Assembly (NCBI GenBank): GCA_030637945.1
Contig: DAOWFN010000182.1
Location: forward strand, 1 to 11,667
Source of the DNA: Gammaproteobacteria bacterium
Lineage (GTDB): Bacteria; Pseudomonadota; Gammaproteobacteria; SZUA-229
Direction of reading: 5' to 3'
Length of the DNA stretch: 11,667 nucleotides
The notes beneath the pieces are model-generated. The model saw only the letters and a list, made by a program, of their open reading frames with translations, was not told the DNA's origin and did no database searches. This document shows, in pieces, positions 7,358-11,667 of the stretch (positions are counted from its first letter, which is position 1; every line of letters starts with the position of its first letter). A program made the translations under genes and the position numbers.

Positions 7358-8788
7358 ATGTCACTAATATATGACGTTGCGGTGATCGGTGCAGGGCCAG
7401 CGGGTTATGTTGCGGCTATTCGTTGTGCACAACTAGGTTTGAAAACAGTATGTGTTGATGAATGGCTTAACCATAAGGGTGAGCCTTCATTAGGCGGTAC
7501 CTGCTTGAATGTAGGCTGTATTCCTTCAAAAGCCTTACTGGAATCCTCTCATCTGTATCAACAGGCAAATGTTAACTTTGGGCAGCATGGAATTTCGCTT
7601 TCATCCCTGGAGATGAATATCGAAACGATGCAAACTCGAAAGAATCAGGTCGTACATGATCTAACTCAGGGAATAGAGGCTCTGTTTAAAGCGAATAACG
7701 TCGACCTGATTCACGGACGTGCAAAGATAACGACCGAAAATACGATCAAGATCGTGCATCGAAAAACACGAAAAAAAATTGAAAAGCTAACGGTTAATAA
7801 TATTATTATTGCAACAGGATCATCACCTGTGCGTATGCAGCAAGCAATGATTAAAGATGACTTCATCCTTGATTCTGCTGGCGCTTTGGAGCTTGATGAT
7901 GTGCCGCAACGTTTGGGTGTGATCGGCGCAGGTGCGATCGGACTCGAGCTCGGTAGTGTCTGGTCGCGATTAGGTTCACAGGTAGTATTGTTAGAAGCGA
8001 TGCAGGATTTTTTACCGATGGTTGATAGTAAACTTGCTAATCTGGCAAAGCGTAGTTTAAAAAAACAATCGCTGGATATTCGTCTCAATTCCAGGCTTGT
8101 TTCAGCCAGTGTGAAAAATAAAAAAGTGCACGTGGTTTACGAAGACCAGTCAGGTGAAAAAAATGAAGTCTTCGACAAATTAGTTATCGCTGTGGGCCGT
8201 AAACCGAACAGCGATCGTGTATTCGGTGAAGAATTGGGTATAGAAAGAGACGAGCGCCGTTTTGTTCTGGTCGACGATCGTTGTCAAACCAGTGTGCCAA
8301 ATATTTATGCTATCGGTGACGTGGTGCGCGGCCCAATGTTGGCGCATAAAGCTTCAGCGGAAGGTATCATGGTTGCCGAGCATATTGCCGGACAGCATGC
8401 TGAAGTAAACTATGATGTCATCCCTTCAGTCATTTATACCCAGCCTGAAATCGCCTGGGTCGGAAAGACGGAAGCTGAATGTAAAGCGGCCGGTATTGGT
8501 TTTAAGGTAGGCAGTTTTCCTTTGATTGCCAGTGGACGTGCGCGTGCCATGGCGGAGACAGAAGGTCTGGTAAAAATTATTGCCGATGCGGTAACGGATC
8601 GTGTTATCGGCGTGCATATTTTTTCTGCACAGGCATCCGAGCTTATCGCGCAGGCAGTGTTGATGATGGAAATGCAGGCGACAGCAGAAGATATTGCGTT
8701 AACCATGTTTGCACACCCGACGTTGTCTGAGGCTATGCACGAAGCGGCACTTTCAGTTCATGGTCGGGCTGTTCATACAAAAAACTAA
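7358..8788 (+). CDS. lpd: Dihydrolipoyl dehydrogenase (E3)
   Basis: The 476-residue FAD flavoprotein reoxidises the dihydrolipoyl group of SucB and passes electrons to NAD+. Visible landmarks: the FAD-binding GAGPAGY (11-17), the redox disulfide in GGTCLNVGC (Cys49 and Cys54), the NAD-binding GAGAIGLELG segment, a second FAD motif YAIGDV, and the catalytic His-Glu pair in the C-terminal interface domain (His453, Glu458). The ATG at 7358 is chosen; a TTG at 7352 overlapping the sucB stop would add two residues. Its place between sucB and sucC, as in pseudomonads, marks it as the E3 dedicated to this complex, although Lpd proteins may also serve pyruvate dehydrogenase and the glycine cleavage system. 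It is followed by a repeat-filled 209-bp gap. Confidence 0.96.
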   Translation: MSLIYDVAVIGAGPAGYVAAIRCAQLGLKTVCVDEWLNHKGEPSLGGTCLNVGCIPSKALLESSHLYQQANVNFGQHGISLSSLEMNIETMQTRKNQVVHDLTQGIEALFKANNVDLIHGRAKITTENTIKIVHRKTRKKIEKLTVNNIIIATGSSPVRMQQAMIKDDFILDSAGALELDDVPQRLGVIGAGAIGLELGSVWSRLGSQVVLLEAMQDFLPMVDSKLANLAKRSLKKQSLDIRLNSRLVSASVKNKKVHVVYEDQSGEKNEVFDKLVIAVGRKPNSDRVFGEELGIERDERRFVLVDDRCQTSVPNIYAIGDVVRGPMLAHKASAEGIMVAEHIAGQHAEVNYDVIPSVIYTQPEIAWVGKTEAECKAAGIGFKVGSFPLIASGRARAMAETEGLVKIIADAVTDRVIGVHIFSAQASELIAQAVLMMEMQATAEDIALTMFAHPTLSEAMHEAALSVHGRAVHTKN

Positions 8789-8796
8789 AAAATTGA

Positions 8797-8920
8797 ACCG
8801 CAGAGACGCCGAGAAAAGATAATTAATGTTGGTGAGCAGTAAGATGTAGGTGCGAATGAATTCGCACCTACCCTGGAAGTACAATAATACTAATTGTTTT
8901 TTTCTCGGCGCCTCTGCGGT
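8797..8920. repeat. Imperfect 21-bp inverted repeat between lpd and sucC
   Basis: Positions 8797-8817 and 8900-8920 are reverse complements at 20 of 21 positions; the arms begin ACCGCAGAG and continue CGCCGAGAAAA. They enclose about 80 bp that contain a separate perfect palindrome (8846-8871). The left arm begins nine bases after the lpd stop codon. Transcripts crossing the region could fold into a long stem, so it may affect read-through into sucC or the stability of the upstream message. Confidence 0.75.
8846..8871. repeat. Single REP-type palindrome
   Basis: Perfect 11-bp arms gtaggtgcgaa (8846-8856) and ttcgcacctac (8861-8871) surround a TGAA loop. It has a GTAG foot and belongs to the same family as the paired element after sucD (11316-11392), sharing gtaggtgcgaat and attcgcac. 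It sits in the middle of the inverted repeat 8797-8920. Confidence 0.75.
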
Positions 8921-8997
8921 AAAAAGTTTTAAAGGTTTTCCGTTATTGTGATTTAATACGCGATAGATAAAAATAATTATCCAACTAAGAGATAAAA

Positions 8998-10164
8998 ATG
9001 AATCTACATGAATATCAGGCAAAACAGGTGTTTGCTCAGTTTGGTATGCCGGTGCCTAATAATCAGGTCGTCGAATCTGCAGAACAGGTGCCATCTGCAC
9101 TGGAAAAACTTGCGGGTGATCGCTGGGTAGTGAAAGCGCAGGTACATGCAGGTGGCCGCGGCAAAGCAGGGGGCGTCAAATTGCTTGATTCCGCTGATGC
9201 AGTGACTCAGGCGGTAACTGACATGCTGGGTACGCATCTGGTGACCTATCAAACCGATGAGCAGGGACAACCGATTAATCAGGTATTGATCGAAGAGATT
9301 AGTAATATCAGTCGAGAGTTGTATCTAGGTGCAGTGATCGACCGCGCTTCACAGCGGGTCGTTATTATGGCCTCGACAGAAGGCGGTATGGAGATAGAAA
9401 AAGTCGCTGCCGAAACCCCAGAGAAAATTTTAAAAACAACGATCAATCCCCTTACCGGATTACAGCCTTACCAGTCCAGGGAGCTGGCATTTGGTCTGGG
9501 GCTGGAAGGTGAGCAGATAAAACAGTTTTCCAGTTTACTGAGTGGTTTTGCAAAAATGTTTGTAGAGAGGGATTTAAGTCTGGTAGAGATTAATCCTTTA
9601 GTTGTTACTGATGACGGTCAGTTAATCTGTCTGGATGGAAAAATTAATATTGATGATAACGCTTTATATCGTCAGCAAGAAATATTTTCGATGCGTGATG
9701 AATCGCAGGAAGATGAGCGTGAAAATCGTGCAAAGGAATGGGATTTAAATTATATCTCGCTTGATGGCGACATCGGTTGCATGGTAAATGGTGCTGGTCT
9801 CGCCATGGCGACGATGGATCTGATAAAACTATGTGGTGGTGAGCCGGCTAACTTTTTAGATGTTGGCGGCGGCGCAACAAAAGAACGTGTTAGTGAAGCG
9901 TTTAAAATTATTTTATCGGACAGTAATGTAAAAGGCATACTGGTCAACATCTTTGGTGGCATCGTGCGCTGTGATCTGATTGCCGAAGGGATTATCGGTG
10001 CCGTGGAAGAAGTGCACGTCAGTGTTCCAGTGGTCGTGCGCTTAGAAGGTAATAACGCTGAGCTCGGTAGTCAGTTGTTATCTGAAAGCGGGGTAAACAT
10101 TATTGCAGCGAATGATCTGACTGATGCGGCAAATAAAATTGTAAAAGCAGTGAATAGTGAATAA
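8998..10164 (+). CDS. sucC: Succinyl-CoA synthetase beta subunit
   Basis: The 388-residue subunit, the same length as E. coli SucC, pairs with SucD to convert succinyl-CoA, phosphate and NDP to succinate, CoA and NTP. An ATP-grasp nucleotide-binding domain (about 1-238) carries HAGGRGKAGGVK (50-61) and VEINPL (196-201). The C-terminal CoA-ligase domain (about 245-388) carries NGAGLAMATMD (264-274), DVGGGA (288-293) and NIFGGIVRCD (317-326), and binds succinate together with the alpha subunit. The ATG is preceded by AAGAGA about ten bases upstream. A weak promoter-like pair (TTGTGA 8946-8951, TAAAAA 8968-8973, 16-bp spacing) lies in the gap before it. Unusually, sucD does not follow directly but after 269 bp. 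Confidence 0.97.
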   Translation: MNLHEYQAKQVFAQFGMPVPNNQVVESAEQVPSALEKLAGDRWVVKAQVHAGGRGKAGGVKLLDSADAVTQAVTDMLGTHLVTYQTDEQGQPINQVLIEEISNISRELYLGAVIDRASQRVVIMASTEGGMEIEKVAAETPEKILKTTINPLTGLQPYQSRELAFGLGLEGEQIKQFSSLLSGFAKMFVERDLSLVEINPLVVTDDGQLICLDGKINIDDNALYRQQEIFSMRDESQEDERENRAKEWDLNYISLDGDIGCMVNGAGLAMATMDLIKLCGGEPANFLDVGGGATKERVSEAFKIILSDSNVKGILVNIFGGIVRCDLIAEGIIGAVEEVHVSVPVVVRLEGNNAELGSQLLSESGVNIIAANDLTDAANKIVKAVNSE

Positions 10165-10187
10165 CGAATAGTGCAAAAAAACAAAAC

Positions 10188-10213
10188 TGTAGGAGCGGAT
10201 TTTTATTCCGCGA
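10188..10213. repeat. REP-like hairpin in the sucC-sucD gap
   Basis: TGTAGGAGCGGA followed by a short loop and TCCGCGA gives a five-pair stem (10195-10199 with 10207-10211) with a GTAG foot at 10189-10192. This closely resembles the tgtaggagcgg...ccgcga REP sequences of pseudomonads and related gammaproteobacteria. It is a different family from the neighbouring element at 10246-10411. Confidence 0.6.
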
Positions 10214-10245
10214 TCTCTCGCAGACGGTGCCAGGCAATCAGGTTA

Positions 10246-10411
10246 GTAGGCTGGGATAAAAAGTTTTTTGTTGCCTACATGGATGTAGGTAAGGGGCGAT
10301 GGCAGGAGCGGTAGCTTTCCCGGCAATCTTCATGCCTGCAACGCTATCGCTCGGTAACTGTTCCTGCATTACTCTACTACCGTACATCCTGTACATATTA
10401 TGCAGGCCTAC
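10246..10411 (+). repeat. Dispersed palindromic repeat, copy B (REP/BIME-like)
   Basis: The element is bounded by gtaggc (10246-10251) and gcctac (10406-10411). The core at 10270-10315, which includes the palindrome cctacatggatgtagg (10274-10289), matches the minus strand of copy A (157-202) at 44 of 46 positions. Outside the core the copies differ in length and sequence (166 bp here, 128 bp for A), as expected for a folded repeat under little primary-sequence constraint. It ends 22 bp before the sucD start codon, so the sucD ribosome binding site lies just outside it. Confidence 0.75.
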
Positions 10412-10433
10412 GAAACATTAAGAAGTGAATTAG

Positions 10434-11306
10434 ATGAGCGTACTAATAAATAAAAACACAAAAGTTATCTGCCAGGGCTTTACCGGAAAACAGGGCACGT
10501 TTCATTCCGAGCAGGCAATCGCTTACGGTACAAACATGGTTGGTGGTGTCACACCTGGCAAGGGTGGGCAAATACATCTTGATCTGCCTGTGTTCAATAC
10601 GGTCAAGCAGGCAGTTGATGAAGCTTCAGCAAATGCGACGGTAATTTATGTGCCTGCACCATTTTGTAAAGACTCGATATTAGAAGCCATCGATGCCGGC
10701 ATCGAATTAATCGTGTGTATAACGGAAGGCATACCAACCCTGGATATGCTGCAGGTGAAGATGGTTGCGGACAGTGTTGGTGCACGTATCATAGGACCTA
10801 ACTGCCCGGGCATAATCACCCCGGGGGAATGTAAAATCGGCATTATGCCAGGTGATATTCATCTGCCAGGTAAGGTAGGTGTGGTTTCACGTTCTGGTAC
10901 GCTCACTTATGAAGCAGTGAAACAAACCACTGATCCAGGTTTTGGTCAAAGTACCTGCATCGGTATCGGCGGTGATCCGATTCCTGGCACCAGTTTTATA
11001 GATTGTCTAAAACTTTTCGAAAATGACCCGCAGACTGAAGCTATCTTAATGGTGGGTGAGATCGGTGGCAGCGCAGAAGAAGAAGCAGCAGAATTTATTC
11101 AATCTGAAGTGAGCAAGCCAGTCACTGCATTCATCGCAGGTGGCACGGCACCAAAAGGAAAACGTATGGGTCATGCAGGCGCAATTATCGCTGGTGGCAA
11201 AGGCACGGCAGCAGAAAAATTTGCCGCACTTGAAAAAGTGGGTGTACACACGGTTCGGTCTCCAGCAGATTTAGGTAAAGGTGTCGCCGAAGCAACCGGC
11301 TGGTAG
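10434..11306 (+). CDS. sucD: Succinyl-CoA synthetase alpha subunit
   Basis: The 290-residue subunit is one residue longer than E. coli SucD and very similar throughout. It binds CoA in its N-terminal Rossmann domain (QGFTGKQGTFH, 14-24) and carries the phosphorylated catalytic histidine in GHAGAI (His247). GPNCPG (121-126) and GEIGGSAEEEAAE (208-220) are further family landmarks. With SucC it forms the heterodimer that completes the succinyl-CoA to succinate step. The ATG is preceded by AAGAAGTG about seven bases away, giving it its own ribosome binding site. Because the 269-bp repeat region separates it from sucC, direct translational coupling between the subunits is not possible here. The gene is convergent with the hydrolase at the right edge. 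Confidence 0.97.
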   Translation: MSVLINKNTKVICQGFTGKQGTFHSEQAIAYGTNMVGGVTPGKGGQIHLDLPVFNTVKQAVDEASANATVIYVPAPFCKDSILEAIDAGIELIVCITEGIPTLDMLQVKMVADSVGARIIGPNCPGIITPGECKIGIMPGDIHLPGKVGVVSRSGTLTYEAVKQTTDPGFGQSTCIGIGGDPIPGTSFIDCLKLFENDPQTEAILMVGEIGGSAEEEAAEFIQSEVSKPVTAFIAGGTAPKGKRMGHAGAIIAGGKGTAAEKFAALEKVGVHTVRSPADLGKGVAEATGW

Positions 11307-11315
11307 TTAATTTTT

Positions 11316-11392
11316 TATGTAGGTGCGAATTCATTCGCACGCCGAGATTTCATATTTAACCCGTGTCGTGCGAATGAATTCGTACCTACATA
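11316..11392. repeat. Inverted pair of REP palindromes (REPIN-like)
   Basis: Positions 11316-11340 and 11368-11392 are reverse complements at 24 of 25 positions, separated by a 27-bp spacer. Each arm is itself a hairpin with 7-bp stems (11323-11329 with 11334-11340; 11368-11374 with 11379-11385, one wobble). Both have GTAG/CTAC feet on the outside, the arrangement called a REPIN or BIME. It begins nine bases after the sucD stop codon, between convergent genes, where it could protect the 3' end of the suc transcript or limit read-through. No T tract follows, so it is not a clear intrinsic terminator. Confidence 0.8.
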
Positions 11393-11439
11393 GTAATAAC
11401 CAATGCCTAGAAGTGCCGGGGTCAGAGGGCAGTTGGTCT

Positions 11440-11667
11440 CTAAGCCCGTTTTTCCAGCCAGGCAACTATCTTATCGACAACATCCATATTAGCTTCTTTG
11501 TTGGAAAGTAAATGATCAGTCCCTTTTAAATCAATCAAAGTTGTCTCACCTTTTACCCACTGTTCTATCTCGCTGGCATTCTCTTCACCGACGAGCGCAT
11601 CATTCTCAACATTAAAAATTAATACCGGTTTGTTCAACTTTGCAAGCTGAGTCTGCATATCCCATGC
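11440..11667 (-). CDS. Alpha/beta hydrolase, C-terminal part (gene runs off the window)
   Basis: Only the last 75 codons are present; the frame is open to the right edge, so the true start lies outside. The fragment reads as the C-terminal part of an alpha/beta-hydrolase fold: a PVLIFNVENDALVG strand with the likely acid Asp, and a GTDHLLS segment with the likely catalytic His, ending in AWLEKRA. The spacing and the DHLLS wording resemble the hydrolase domain found in bifunctional alpha/beta-hydrolase/OsmC proteins, but this protein stops without an OsmC domain. The nucleophilic Ser lies outside the window. The gene is convergent with sucD. The family is reasonably sure, the substrate unknown. 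Confidence 0.75.
   Translation of the reverse strand, partial: AWDMQTQLAKLNKPVLIFNVENDALVGEENASEIEQWVKGETTLIDLKGTDHLLSNKEANMDVVDKIVAWLEKRA

Noticed and set aside
11307..11322. Intrinsic terminator directly after sucD
   Set aside because: The six-T run (11311-11316) precedes the hairpin and does not follow it, so the order is wrong for a rightward intrinsic terminator.

Overview
The window looks like chromosomal DNA of a gammaproteobacterium of moderate G+C content. This rests on the close resemblance of the encoded SucA, SucB, SucC and SucD proteins to the enterobacterial and pseudomonad enzymes, on the gene order sucA-sucB-lpd-sucC-sucD (familiar from pseudomonads), and on REP-type palindromes between genes. 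No genus can be named from the sequence alone.

Layout. Positions 1-678 carry no convincing gene but hold a nested repeat structure (48-287) and two DnaA-box-like 9-mers. A metallo-beta-lactamase-fold, glyoxalase II-like hydrolase gene runs leftward (679-1401). Divergent from it, a gene for a cyclic-nucleotide-binding-fold/GGDEF protein (1516-2508) and a Nudix hydrolase gene (2544-3011) run rightward as a probable two-gene unit. After a 216-bp A+T-rich leader come sucA (3228-6110), sucB (6126-7355), lpd (7358-8788), sucC (8998-10164) and sucD (10434-11306). At the right edge is the 3' end of a leftward, convergent alpha/beta-hydrolase gene.

How the genes work together. SucA (E1), SucB (E2) and Lpd (E3) form the 2-oxoglutarate dehydrogenase complex, converting 2-oxoglutarate to succinyl-CoA. 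SucCD then converts succinyl-CoA to succinate with formation of a nucleoside triphosphate. The five genes therefore encode two consecutive steps of the TCA cycle. The first three are packed tightly (15 bp and 2 bp gaps), but lpd-sucC and sucC-sucD are separated by 209 and 269 bp gaps filled with palindromic repeats.

The coding content is ordinary. The unusual material is intergenic: several distinct dispersed-repeat families, many opening with the GTAG tetranucleotide typical of REP/REPIN elements. In two places one family sits inside the arms of another, and one repeat-filled gap splits sucC from sucD. No new defence, CRISPR, phage or biosynthetic system is visible.
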